A stretch of 64,000 nucleotides of DNA, taken from Methanomassiliicoccales archaeon (GTDB lineage: Archaea; Thermoplasmatota; Thermoplasmata; RBG-16-68-12; SOIM01). The position numbers were made by a program, and so were the translations under genes. The DNA is taken from assembly GCA_004377185.1 (NCBI GenBank), contig SOIM01000021.1, forward strand, positions 1-64,000. The letters are read 5' to 3'. Every line of letters starts with the position of its first letter. Positions within the stretch are counted from its first letter, which is position 1. Under the pieces are notes generated by a model. The model was not told where the DNA came from and did not search any database. It worked only from the letters and a program-made list of their open reading frames with translations. Positions 50,237-60,176 of the stretch are shown here, piece by piece.

Positions 50237-51349
50237 TCACTGTTGTCGTCTGATCCATTCCACGAAAAAGAAATCTGAGATTGTGCCGTCCTCATCAACT
50301 ATGCCTTTTTTCTGCAAGAGTTTGATGGATTTCTGGATATGGCTGGATGTCTTGAGTTTGTAGTTTCTTATGAAATTCACACTGTAGGAGACCTGCCCTT
50401 CCTGTGCGAGAGCTTCAAGCAATCTCCTCTGATCATGTCCCCTGATCTGTTCCCAGATTTGTTCGAACTCAGGACTGGAGTGCATGACAATCTGGTCAAC
50501 GGCTTCATCCACTACACCGGGGTCATCCGCTTGATTCGAAAGGGACCAGACCTCATAGCAGATTCTCTGAACATTGTAAGGATTCCCCTTACTAATCGCG
50601 GCGATTTTCCTGGTCGTCTCCTTTGAGACCCTCCCCCCTTCGCTGAGGAATCTCTTTTTGATGAATCTCTCAAGAACAGATGGATCCATAGGCCCTAAGA
50701 GCATGGGCTTAGCAAACTTGTACAATGCCCGGGCCTCATCCGAGAACATTTCTGCCAGAATGTGCTTCTTGCTGCCACAGAAGACGTAGGACACATGTTT
50801 ATGAAGTTGGAACCTTGACCTCATCAACTTCTCCAAATCGGAACCATCAAGGTTACGAATCTCCTGGAATTCGTCCAAGATGATGACAAGGGGCTTCTTT
50901 CTCTTCTTTGCCAGCTTCTCTCCGAAGTCAAAGGCATCCTCCATTTCCTGTTCCCAGTTCTTTTCGCTCAGGACGAGCTCAATCCCAACATCACCTTGAG
51001 GAGTGAGAACAGCCCTGGGTCTCAACGATGAAAGAAGTTCGGTCAGGTTCTTGGCAATCTTGGAGACATTGGCTCTGAAAGAGGTCTTTGCAACCGCTCC
51101 AACAATCTCCTCTGCGAGACGCTGCCTTGAAGTGATGGGGTAGAGGTCAACATATGAAACATCCAGTTTGCGCCCAAGTCGCTGTTTGGCTTCCAAAAGG
51201 AGAGATGTCTTCCCTAGTCTCCTGGGCGAATAGAGCAGGAGGCTCTGACCAGAAAGCATCGCCTCCATCACGATCTTCAGCTCCTCTTCTCTGTCAACGA
51301 AGTCGGGTCCGGTTACCGCTCTGCCGAAAGTGAAAGGGTTTCTTCTCAT
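50237..51349 (-). CDS. Archaeal AAA+ ATPase (ATPase_2 family) with C-terminal winged helix
   Basis: A 370-residue STAND-like archaeal ATPase: FVDREEELKIVMEAMLSGQS then Walker A SPRRLGKTSLL, Walker B PLVIILDEFQEI, sensor YVFCGSKKHIL, PFxxx-type KGNPYNVQRICYEVWS, and a winged helix at the end (RRLLEALAQEGQVSYSVNFIRNY, KLLQKKGIVDEDGTI). Such ATPases are common, poorly characterised and sometimes linked to mobile elements. ATG 51349 (MRRNPFTFGRAV) fits the family opening. Repeated TTATACC elements lie immediately upstream. Confidence 0.85.
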   Translation of the reverse strand: MRRNPFTFGRAVTGPDFVDREEELKIVMEAMLSGQSLLLYSPRRLGKTSLLLEAKQRLGRKLDVSYVDLYPITSRQRLAEEIVGAVAKTSFRANVSKIAKNLTELLSSLRPRAVLTPQGDVGIELVLSEKNWEQEMEDAFDFGEKLAKKRKKPLVIILDEFQEIRNLDGSDLEKLMRSRFQLHKHVSYVFCGSKKHILAEMFSDEARALYKFAKPMLLGPMDPSVLERFIKKRFLSEGGRVSKETTRKIAAISKGNPYNVQRICYEVWSLSNQADDPGVVDEAVDQIVMHSSPEFEQIWEQIRGHDQRRLLEALAQEGQVSYSVNFIRNYKLKTSSHIQKSIKLLQKKGIVDEDGTISDFFFVEWIRRQQ

Positions 51350-51362
51350 GATTGTACATGTA

Positions 51363-51407
51363 ACCGAAAGGTAATAAACCCTTTGGTATAATACCATTCG
51401 GTATAAG
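51363..51407 (-). promoter_or_regulatory. Triplicated TTATACC-type repeats at the AAA ATPase promoter
   Basis: On the minus strand three related units follow each other at about 15-nt period: TTATACCGAATGG, TTATACCAAAGGG and TTATTACCTTTCGG. GGTATAATACC (51385-51395) is a palindrome. They cover the TATA position for ATG 51349, suggesting cooperative or autoregulatory binding. Confidence 0.45.
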
Positions 51408-51455
51408 ATATGACCTCACTACCAGCGAGATGAGAAAAGCGTCCAGGACACTTCC

Positions 51456-51511
51456 AGAAAGATTATTAGTGTGGACAAACCTTCAGCAGTGAGGATGCTA
51501 GTGAGGCGAAA
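51456..51511 (+). promoter_or_regulatory. Promoter/leader of NosD-type gene 5
   Basis: AGAAAGATTATTAGTGTG with ATTATTA at 51462-51468, exactly 50 nt before ATG 51512. The leader AGGATGCTAGTGAGGCGAAAATGA carries the same mini-ORF (here MLVRRK) ending in the ATGA overlap. Confidence 0.6.
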
Positions 51512-54500
51512 ATGAGGAAGGCAATACCAATCATAATCACTGTCTTGGTCATCAGCACCTTCCATCTTGCTCTGACAATCCTGCCGGAGAATGTGAGGGC
51601 TAAGACGTTGTATGTTGGTGGACCCGGCCCCAGTAACTACACAACGATTCAGGATGCCATAAACGCCGCAAACCCCGGCGATACCGTCTACGTTTACAAG
51701 GGGACATACTACGAAAATGTTGTCATCGACAAAATTCTATCTCTGAGAGGAGAGGACAGAAATACGACCATGATCAACGGTAGTGCAACTGGAGACATAG
51801 TCAATGTAACTGCTGATTGGGTGAATATCACTGGGTTCACTGTTGAAAACAGTTCAGTGGGCCCGCCCAGTGCTGGAATAAAGCTCTTTTATGCCAATAA
51901 CTGCAACATCGCGAACAATGAGGGCAGCATCCTACTCTGGTACTCCCACAACAACACGATCGCCAATAACACTGGTTCGAATAAATGGGCTGGCATCCTA
52001 CTCTTGTATTCTAGCAACAATACACTCGTCAACAATGCGATGTCTGAGGTTGGGATCTATGTGAATGGGGATTCGCTTGAACACTGGAACACTCACTCCA
52101 TCGACACAACCAACACTGTCAACGGCAAGCCTGTCTATTATTGGAAGAATGTCGGTGGAGGGACGATTCCCTCAGGTGCTGGTCAGGTGATTCTTGCCAA
52201 CTGCACAAACGTGGTAGTAGAGAACAAAAATGTCAGCAATGCTATTGTAGGGATCTCACTTGGCTTTTCGTCAAACAACACCATCGCCAATAACACAGCA
52301 TCGAAGAACTTGGAAGGAATTTATCTCTACAAGTCCAACAACAACTTCATCACCAAAAACAATGCCTCGAACTGCTCGAGCATCGGGGTCCGTCTCCTTG
52401 AGTCTAACAGCAACACCATCGCCAACAACACCCTCATGAACAACTACCATGGCCTCTATCTTGATTCCTCTAGTGACAACACCGTGAGCAACAACACCGC
52501 ATCTTTGAGCAAGGGAACTGGCATCATCCTTTCCTACTCCGATGGCAACACTTTCACCAACAACAGCGCCTCCTCCAATTTTGGGGACGGCATCTCCCTC
52601 GCGTCTTCAGACGGCATCGCTTTAATCAACAACACGGCCTCCAACAATCGCCAAGGCATCGATTTCTTCTGTTCCAACGGCATTATCAACAACAACATTG
52701 TCTCACACAACGAGGTTGGCATCAACTTCACCTGGTCTGGCAGCAGCACTATAATCAATAACAACATCTCAAACAATTGGGATGGTATTTTCCTTGATTT
52801 TTTCAGTAGCAACAACATCATAGCTAACAACAATATATACTCCAACGATAGACATGGCATCTATCTCCTAGAATCTGGCAACAACATCATAGCTAACAAC
52901 AATATCTCTTTAAACAACGGAGAGGGCATCTCTGTTGACACTTCCAGAAGCAATTCCTTCGTCAGCAACAATGTTTCGAACAATAGACATGGTATTCACA
53001 TCGACCTCTCCGACGACAACAACATCATTGGCAACAATTTCTCCTTCAACGAGCAGTACGGCATGTTCTTTTGGTTCTCCAACAACAACAGAATCGTGAC
53101 CAATACCGCCTCGAACAATCGTTACGGTATCCAGATCTCTGCCTCTGACCACAACACCATGGCGAACAATACTGTATTATCAAACAATCAAGATGGTATC
53201 GTCGTCGCCGCATCTGATAACAACAGTATTACTGGCTCAGACGTTTTCTCTAATGGAAGATATGGAATAGAGCTACTTGTTTCCACCAATACCACAATTT
53301 CCCGCAACTTCGTCTCATCAAATAATCAGTGTGGCATACAATTGTATTCTTCCAACGGAAATAACACGATGACCGCCAATGTCATCTCAAACAATGTTGG
53401 CGGCATTTTCCTGCGGTGGTTTTCTGACAATAACACAATAGACTCGAATAGAGTGTCATCCAATACCGCGATGGGAATCGAACTCGATGATTCCAGTAAC
53501 AACACCGTCTCCAACAACACTGTCAATGGTAGCGATTATGGCATCTATCTCGTTAGTTCCCACAACAACGCCATCGTCAGAAACGATGTTCTAATGAACG
53601 CTATCCGCGGCATTTCCCTTCGCATTTCCAGCCAGAATGGCATTTATCACAACAGCATCTTAAGCAACGCCCAACAAGCATTCGATGACAACTCAAGCAA
53701 TCAATGGGATGATGGCTATCCCTCGGGAGGCAACTTCTGGTCGGATTACGCTGGATTCGACATATATTCTGGCCCAAATCAAGATCGGCTTGGTAGTGAT
53801 GGCGTAGGAGACACGCCATATGTCATAGATTTTGACAGCGCGGATAGGTATCCGCTCACATCGCCATTTCCGCCACTTGCCCCTATGCCACCGTTCCCAT
53901 TGAGCGCCACTCTAACTGGAACTGGTTTTGAGAATGTGACTCTCACTTGGGAGCTCTCTCCTGATGATGGCCAGCGACTCAAGTCCGTGGTCCGCTACGA
54001 TATCTACAGAGACACAAGCTACAATCCTGACGGAACCGGCTACGCGTTTCTCACCTCAGTTTCGAATGGCACATCCCAATTTGTTGATGTTCTTGCCGGC
54101 GAAGGTGACCCAAACAGTTATTTCTATCTGGTTTGCGCAGTGAGTGTAAACAATAGCTCAAGATGCAGTGTCCAGCAACTGGGGAAATTTACACGAACCC
54201 TGGGAACCGGACTGAACCTTGTGTCTATTCCCCTCCCACAATCTGATGAGGGTATCGGAACAGTTCTCCAAACCGTCTCCTTCGACAAAGCCTGGTTCTA
54301 CGACTCCTCCGAACAGGAATGGGAGTCCCATATGACGGCTAAGCCATACCCCAAAGGTCTTGGACCTGTGAATCACACGTTGGGTTTCTGGATAAATGTC
54401 ACTAAGGATTCGAATCTTACCGTCGCAGGACTCGTACCTTTCAACACAACCATCTATCTTCGTGCGGGTTGGAACCTTGTCGGTTTCCCGTCCTTCCTGA

Positions 54501-54676
54501 ATTACACGGTTGCAAATCTCAAAGCGGCCATTGCTGTGAAAAGAATCGAAGGGTTTGATGCATTGGCTCCACCATATTATCTGAGAGCCTTTCAGGATTC
54601 TGACCTTCTTCTGGCAGGCCAAGGTTATTGGGTGGAAGTTGTAGGAGACGCGACTTGGGTCCTTTCAAATACCTAG
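51512..54676 (+). CDS. NosD-type beta-helix surface protein 5, secreted form
   Basis: A 1054-residue exoprotein with signal peptide (ILPENVRAKT), the opening YVGGPGPSNYTTIQDAI and a long beta-helix of about 25-30 coils (NNTASxNxxGIYLxxSxxN). It has one VNGKPVYYWKN insert and the closing GYPSGGNFWSDYAGFD module. The C-terminus differs from the array: a fibronectin-like domain with VLAGEGDPNSYFYLV, then two halves of a repeat (TGLNLVSIPL...LGFWINV and AGWNLVGFPSF...GQGYWVEV) and no TM anchor. It is probably released or non-covalently attached to the surface. Confidence 0.85.
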   Translation: MRKAIPIIITVLVISTFHLALTILPENVRAKTLYVGGPGPSNYTTIQDAINAANPGDTVYVYKGTYYENVVIDKILSLRGEDRNTTMINGSATGDIVNVTADWVNITGFTVENSSVGPPSAGIKLFYANNCNIANNEGSILLWYSHNNTIANNTGSNKWAGILLLYSSNNTLVNNAMSEVGIYVNGDSLEHWNTHSIDTTNTVNGKPVYYWKNVGGGTIPSGAGQVILANCTNVVVENKNVSNAIVGISLGFSSNNTIANNTASKNLEGIYLYKSNNNFITKNNASNCSSIGVRLLESNSNTIANNTLMNNYHGLYLDSSSDNTVSNNTASLSKGTGIILSYSDGNTFTNNSASSNFGDGISLASSDGIALINNTASNNRQGIDFFCSNGIINNNIVSHNEVGINFTWSGSSTIINNNISNNWDGIFLDFFSSNNIIANNNIYSNDRHGIYLLESGNNIIANNNISLNNGEGISVDTSRSNSFVSNNVSNNRHGIHIDLSDDNNIIGNNFSFNEQYGMFFWFSNNNRIVTNTASNNRYGIQISASDHNTMANNTVLSNNQDGIVVAASDNNSITGSDVFSNGRYGIELLVSTNTTISRNFVSSNNQCGIQLYSSNGNNTMTANVISNNVGGIFLRWFSDNNTIDSNRVSSNTAMGIELDDSSNNTVSNNTVNGSDYGIYLVSSHNNAIVRNDVLMNAIRGISLRISSQNGIYHNSILSNAQQAFDDNSSNQWDDGYPSGGNFWSDYAGFDIYSGPNQDRLGSDGVGDTPYVIDFDSADRYPLTSPFPPLAPMPPFPLSATLTGTGFENVTLTWELSPDDGQRLKSVVRYDIYRDTSYNPDGTGYAFLTSVSNGTSQFVDVLAGEGDPNSYFYLVCAVSVNNSSRCSVQQLGKFTRTLGTGLNLVSIPLPQSDEGIGTVLQTVSFDKAWFYDSSEQEWESHMTAKPYPKGLGPVNHTLGFWINVTKDSNLTVAGLVPFNTTIYLRAGWNLVGFPSFLNYTVANLKAAIAVKRIEGFDALAPPYYLRAFQDSDLLLAGQGYWVEVVGDATWVLSNT

Positions 54677-54756
54677 AGTTCTCAGTTTTCGGAGCCAAGG
54701 CCACAAAGTTCTTTTAACTGGAGCACAATATTATCTGATTTCACTCCAGTGAGAAA

Positions 54757-57700
54757 ATGATTAAGAAGGTAAGAAAGCAACATTCGAAGCAGCAAATCCT
54801 AGACCTGCTAGAGCCCCTCATCAGTAAATGGTTCGACTCATCATTCGAAGAACTCACCGAACCCCAGTCCTTCGCGGTGCCCCTGATCCACGAAAGGAAG
54901 AACGTACTGGTCTCTTCCCCCACTGGCTCCGGCAAGACGATGACCGCCTTCCTATCCATCATCAACGAGCTCCTGAAGCTTCAGAAGAAAGGGGAGCTGG
55001 AGAACAAGATCTACTGCGTTTATATATCCCCCCTCAAGGCACTGGCTAACGACATCAACCGCAATCTCACCACGCCTCTTGAAGAGATGAGAGAGCTTGC
55101 ACTCAAAGAAGGACTTGAACCGCCTGAAATCAGAGTTGCAGTCCGCTCCGGGGACACCTCGTCCTCAGAGAGACAGAAAATGGCCAGGAAGCCTCCACAC
55201 ATCTTCATCACCACTCCGGAATCCCTGGCACTGGTCTTGACAGCACCCAAGTTCCGAAAGAAACTCGCTGACGCCCAATGGGTCATAGTGGACGAGATCC
55301 ACGAGATCTGCTCATCCAAGAGGGGCACTCATCTTTCTCTATCCCTTGAACGGTTGAGAGAGCAAATCGGAAGGGACTTCGTACGCATCGGATTGTCCGC
55401 CACGATAGCCCCCATCAACGAGATAGCGAAGTTCCTGGCAGGTTATGAGGACGGACGACTCAGGGACGTGAATGTGGTGGAGGTCGAAGGCACGAAGAAG
55501 ATGGACCTCAGGGTCCTCTGCCCGGTCCAGGACATGACCATCTTGCCCTACGAGATTGTCAATGCCAGGATGTACGACCTCCTCAAACAGCTTGTGGAAG
55601 GCCATAGAACCACACTCATTTTCACCAACACCAGGAGCGGGACCGAGCAAGTATCCTTCAAACTGAAAGAGAAGGGAATAGAGGACCTGGCAGCCCACCA
55701 CGGAAGTCTGAGCAAGTTCATAAGGCTGGACGTGGAGGAGAAACTTAAGAACGGTGAGCTAAAATGTGCGGTCTCATCCACCTCTCTCGAGCTGGGCATA
55801 GACATTGGCTACATCGACCTCGTCTGTCAGATAGGTTCGCCAAAATCCATCGCCAAAGGTCTTCAGAGAGTAGGAAGGTCCGGCCACGCTGTTGGAGACA
55901 CCAGTATTGGTAGAATGATAGTCTTCGACAACGATGACCTGGTCGAGTGCGCTGCCCTGACCAAGAACGCGTATGATAACCACATTGACCGTGTTAATAT
56001 CCCAGTCAATTGCCTGGACGTACTGGCGCAGAACATAGTAGGAATGAGCCTGGAGAGGAGATGGGAAGTAGAGGATGCCTATAAACTGGTGAAGGGGTCC
56101 TATTCCTACCACACGCTGGGTAAGAAGGACTTCATGAGCGTTCTACGCTACCTTTCGGAAAGAACCCCGGATGTCAAGGTGTACGCCAAGATCTGGCATG
56201 ACGAGGAAGAGAGGAGATTCGGAAGGAAGAGGGGAAGCAGGCTGATCTATTTCACAAATGTAGGTACCATTCCGGAAGAAGGGTCATACAAGGTGTTCTC
56301 GGAAAGAGGCATGAAGCTGGGCGACCTGTCAGAGAAGTTCGTGGAGTACCTTTCGAAAGGGGATGTTTTCGTCCTGGGCGGACGGACACACCAGTTCGAT
56401 AGAGTCAGGGGGATGAGGGTTTTCGTGAAGGACGCATCGGGGCGGAGACCTACCGTTCCCTCATGGACTGGAGAGATGCTCCCAAGAAGCTTTGACCTCT
56501 CTGTCGAGGTCGGGAAGTTGAGGAGGAAGATCGTTGAGAGGCTTCCCACTGGAGAGGAGAAAACGAAAGAGTGGTTGATGAACGAATACAGACTGGACGA
56601 GGGTTCTGCACAGAGCATAACGGGTTACGTACAGGAACAGCAGGCGGTGATACCAGAGGTACCCACGGACAAGAAACTGCTCATCGAAGGGCATATCGAC
56701 ATGAAAGGCAACCGGAACGCCATCTTCCACTACAGCTTCGGGAGACGTACGAACGATGCCCTATCGAGGGCCTACGCCTTTGCACTGACCGAGAAGCTGA
56801 GTTGCAACGTACGGGTCTCGATAACGGATGATAACTTCATGATAACCGTTCCCAAGAGGTTCTCTTTGGAGGACATCCACAAACTGGTGACCAGTGACAA
56901 GTTGGAGGACACTCTGAGGAGGGCCATCAAGCAAACGGAGCTATTCAAACAGCGTTTCAGGCACTGTGCCACCAGGAGCTTCATGATACTCAGGTCCTAC
57001 AAGGGAAGAGAGGTATCGATGAACAGGCAACAGATGAGATCGGAGAGGGTTCTGGACTGGTTCCACGAGCTGGAGGATTTTCCGGTAATCAAGGAAACGT
57101 ACAACGAGATCCTGAACGAGGTCATGGACCTCAGACATGCATGCAAAGTCCTCAAGATGATAGAGGACGGGGAGATAGAGGTGGGATACTCAGATTTTTC
57201 CAACCTTCCCTCGCCCTTTGGCCATAACGTGGTCCTGCTGGGAATCTCGGATGTCGTGCTGATGGAGGACCGGAGTGCGTTGCTCAGGGATTTCCACCGC
57301 AAGATCCTGAAAAGGGTCATTTCCGAGGACAGAATGGTCGAGTTCCAGTTCCAGGAGGAGGAGGTTGAGGATTTCTTTGACAGGAAGATTCCGCGGATCA
57401 AGAAGAAGGAGGACATACTGAGGGTTCTGAGAACTCTGGGGGTTGCGAACGTGGCCCAGCAGAAGGGCACCAACATCTACGATTATTCGGACGTGGACTT
57501 CAGTGGACTTCGGGAGTGGAGTGTGGATCTTCTGGAAGATGGCCAGATCGCGTCAGTTTGGACGCCCAAAGGTGTTCTCTGTTGTCTTCAAGAGGAAGTT
57601 CCCGTCTACGCGGCCGTGTATGCGAAGAAAGGAAGGCTGAGAAGACTTGAGTCAAGGGTTCTAAAATCACTCATGGGAAAGGAGATGGGGACAAAAAAGC

Positions 57701-60168
57701 TGTCCAAGGAGCTCAACCTAACATATGATGACCTGAACAACCACCTCAAGAAACTGGAGATGCACTATCTCATCCGTAGGAAAGGGCTCAAAGAAGTGAT
57801 CTGGACCGCGAGGAAGATCAAACCAGCAAACTTCGAGCAATCGCTTGACACCGTTGTCAAGAAATTTCTGGGATCGAGGGGTCCCCTAACACTGTCCGAG
57901 GTCTCGTATCTGGTAGATATGCCTGAAGACGTGGTGAAAGAGGTCCTGCAGGACCTGGAAAGGGAAGAGGATGTCCTCTCCGGGAACTTCGTGGTCGGCG
58001 AGGACTACCAGTACATGCTTTCGAGAGACCTGAAGCATCTCGAATCGGGAAGGGAAGAGGGAAAGATATTCGATGAAGTGCAGATCAGGCGTTTCCTGCT
58101 GGAAAAGCAGTTCAATCGGATCGAGAGCATTGAGGATTACTTTGACGCATTCTTGGAGGCCGGGCTGGAATACGACCTGTTCAACCGGATACATTCTTTC
58201 AGCCTGGCGGACTGGAGGCGGAAGAGGAAGAGCGGAAAGATACTGCAGGGAAGGTTCTCGGACGGAAGGGTATGCTACGTGGACAGCCAGGACGCTCCCT
58301 TGTTCGTGAGCGCCTACCGAAAGGAGAACTTGAACGAACTGGACGAAGAGATCCTGGATATTCTGAATGGAAGCAAGGGATTGACCTTTCCACAGATCGT
58401 ACAGATGATGAAGGAGGACAAGGACAGGATAAAGGAGAGCATCGACAACCTGGACAGGAACGTGTATGTGGTCAGGGAATACCACTCCAAGGAGGGCTGG
58501 GCATCCAAGAACATCTACGTTCCCTTTGACGTTGAGCCGGAGGTAGAGGATTCGACCCAGAAGATCATCTTGAGGTTCCTGAAGGGCTACGGTCCTTGTT
58601 CTTTGCACGACATCCGGGGAGGCACATCATTCTACTACGGCGAGATCGAGGCCGTGCTTGCCAGACTCAGAGAGGAGGGCTTTGTTGAGAAGATATGGAT
58701 GGGCGACCTTGGTCTGGAAATGTGGGTGCTGACCGAGGAGGTTGAAGAGCTCACGGGGACAGAGTCTGAAGAAATCAAGGACAGGCTCAGAATCCTTTCG
58801 CTGCACGACCCGTGGATCCAACCCATGTGGTCCCAGCTCGTCAGCAAATACGGAGAAGGTTGGTACTTCCCAGTCATCAAGAACGGAGAGCTCTGCGGAA
58901 TGATCGAGAAATGGGAGATGAGCGGCTGTCTGGAGGTCAGGGAGATAGAGCTTCTGGACGAGGAGTTGCTCCCCGAGCTGATCAATGAACTGGACCGCAT
59001 GATGAGGTTCTACCGAAAGAAAGGGGTGGACATCCTTCGGATAAGGAGAGCACTTGGAGAGGACATTGCGGATTCAAAACATTTGGAGTTGTTCCTGAAG
59101 AGAGGGTACGTGCAGATTGGGGACTTCATTGCCAAGGGCAACTTCGAGCCCCTCGTCTTCACGCGGAGCCAGGTCCTGAGCTACATCTTCTGGAAACAGG
59201 GAATCCACGATGAGCACAAGTTCGAGAACGTGATGGATGCGATTGACAAGCTGGGGGGACTCAGGTCGGACTTCGAAGCCACTCTGAAGACTGAAGTGCC
59301 AGTATCATTGCAGCGGTTGATGGACCAAGGCACGCTCTTCAGCGGACGGACCATCCCCGAGTTCGTAACCTACAGCACACTGGAGAACATCGCGGTCTAC
59401 AAGAAGGCCAAGAACCGGAAGCTGACGGAATACATGAAGATGGTCCTGGATGTCATCAAGGACAAGGAACCGATAAGGAGGAGGCATCTGTTCACGCTGT
59501 CTACCCTGGGCTACGGGAACACCACGGAATCTCTGAGACGGCTCTCAGATGGCCTGCACGTGGTCTGGGAGGTCAGCAATGGAAAGGGTGCCTACAGGAG
59601 CGTTCCAGATATTCCAGATCTCACAACCAGGCAAGCCAGGAAGATCGTTCTGAAGAGGATACTGGACAGTTACGGCATATTCAGCGCGGAGAACCTATCC
59701 TCATACACGAAACATGAGTTCAAGATGGAGGAGACAAGGAAGACCCTGAGGCAGCTTGAAAGGGAAGGACACCTGGTCAAGGGCTTCTTCCTGGAGGGTG
59801 AGGACACGGTGTACTGGGCACTGAAAGAAGACATCGATAAACTGGGTAGAATGACCTTCAACAGGCAGTTCCTTCTGACCCCCAGGGACAACCTCTCAAT
59901 CTATCTGAGAGAGCGTGTAAGAGAGAGATGGAACGTGGGTTCTGCCGCGGTCGCCTTCGATGGGACCGAGATGATAGCGGCCCTCAAGGTCAGATGGAGA
60001 AAGAACGAGATGATAATAACCGATTTCAAGGGGGACCTGGGCGCGCGACAGATCCTCAAGAACTTCTCTTTGGAGAACAATGTCAAGGTGGTGGAGGAGA
60101 GGGATGAACTGGATGACTGGGAAATGGTGATCTGGTACGAGAGGATGCGCGGCCGGGAGAAGAGGTAG
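54757..60168 (+). CDS. lhr: Lhr-type superfamily 2 helicase with long AlkZ-like winged-helix C-terminus
   Basis: An 1803-residue protein. The N-terminal half is an Lhr helicase: Walker A SPTGSGKT (Lys60), DEIHE (Asp179), GLSATIAP, HHGSLSKF, TSLELGIDIG and QRVGRSGH, followed by the Lhr winged helix and core domain (to about 900). The remaining 900 residues are a chain of winged helices (for example SRGPLTLSEVSYLVDMPEDVV and GYGPCSLHDIRG). A segment near 1349 (LHDPWIQPMW...GWYFPVIKNGELCG) resembles the HTH_42/AlkZ glycosylase fold. Bacterial Lhr proteins carry a comparable extension, but archaeal ones are usually about 850-950 residues. It is probably a DNA-repair helicase with an added glycosylase-like part. 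Confidence 0.88.
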   Translation: MIKKVRKQHSKQQILDLLEPLISKWFDSSFEELTEPQSFAVPLIHERKNVLVSSPTGSGKTMTAFLSIINELLKLQKKGELENKIYCVYISPLKALANDINRNLTTPLEEMRELALKEGLEPPEIRVAVRSGDTSSSERQKMARKPPHIFITTPESLALVLTAPKFRKKLADAQWVIVDEIHEICSSKRGTHLSLSLERLREQIGRDFVRIGLSATIAPINEIAKFLAGYEDGRLRDVNVVEVEGTKKMDLRVLCPVQDMTILPYEIVNARMYDLLKQLVEGHRTTLIFTNTRSGTEQVSFKLKEKGIEDLAAHHGSLSKFIRLDVEEKLKNGELKCAVSSTSLELGIDIGYIDLVCQIGSPKSIAKGLQRVGRSGHAVGDTSIGRMIVFDNDDLVECAALTKNAYDNHIDRVNIPVNCLDVLAQNIVGMSLERRWEVEDAYKLVKGSYSYHTLGKKDFMSVLRYLSERTPDVKVYAKIWHDEEERRFGRKRGSRLIYFTNVGTIPEEGSYKVFSERGMKLGDLSEKFVEYLSKGDVFVLGGRTHQFDRVRGMRVFVKDASGRRPTVPSWTGEMLPRSFDLSVEVGKLRRKIVERLPTGEEKTKEWLMNEYRLDEGSAQSITGYVQEQQAVIPEVPTDKKLLIEGHIDMKGNRNAIFHYSFGRRTNDALSRAYAFALTEKLSCNVRVSITDDNFMITVPKRFSLEDIHKLVTSDKLEDTLRRAIKQTELFKQRFRHCATRSFMILRSYKGREVSMNRQQMRSERVLDWFHELEDFPVIKETYNEILNEVMDLRHACKVLKMIEDGEIEVGYSDFSNLPSPFGHNVVLLGISDVVLMEDRSALLRDFHRKILKRVISEDRMVEFQFQEEEVEDFFDRKIPRIKKKEDILRVLRTLGVANVAQQKGTNIYDYSDVDFSGLREWSVDLLEDGQIASVWTPKGVLCCLQEEVPVYAAVYAKKGRLRRLESRVLKSLMGKEMGTKKLSKELNLTYDDLNNHLKKLEMHYLIRRKGLKEVIWTARKIKPANFEQSLDTVVKKFLGSRGPLTLSEVSYLVDMPEDVVKEVLQDLEREEDVLSGNFVVGEDYQYMLSRDLKHLESGREEGKIFDEVQIRRFLLEKQFNRIESIEDYFDAFLEAGLEYDLFNRIHSFSLADWRRKRKSGKILQGRFSDGRVCYVDSQDAPLFVSAYRKENLNELDEEILDILNGSKGLTFPQIVQMMKEDKDRIKESIDNLDRNVYVVREYHSKEGWASKNIYVPFDVEPEVEDSTQKIILRFLKGYGPCSLHDIRGGTSFYYGEIEAVLARLREEGFVEKIWMGDLGLEMWVLTEEVEELTGTESEEIKDRLRILSLHDPWIQPMWSQLVSKYGEGWYFPVIKNGELCGMIEKWEMSGCLEVREIELLDEELLPELINELDRMMRFYRKKGVDILRIRRALGEDIADSKHLELFLKRGYVQIGDFIAKGNFEPLVFTRSQVLSYIFWKQGIHDEHKFENVMDAIDKLGGLRSDFEATLKTEVPVSLQRLMDQGTLFSGRTIPEFVTYSTLENIAVYKKAKNRKLTEYMKMVLDVIKDKEPIRRRHLFTLSTLGYGNTTESLRRLSDGLHVVWEVSNGKGAYRSVPDIPDLTTRQARKIVLKRILDSYGIFSAENLSSYTKHEFKMEETRKTLRQLEREGHLVKGFFLEGEDTVYWALKEDIDKLGRMTFNRQFLLTPRDNLSIYLRERVRERWNVGSAAVAFDGTEMIAALKVRWRKNEMIITDFKGDLGARQILKNFSLENNVKVVEERDELDDWEMVIWYERMRGREKR

Positions 60169-60176
60169 CGCTGCGT

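Noticed and set aside
52534-53526. Leu-rich minus-strand ORFs within NosD-type gene 5
   Set aside because: They are the complement of Asn/Thr/Ser-rich beta-helix coding and have no start context.
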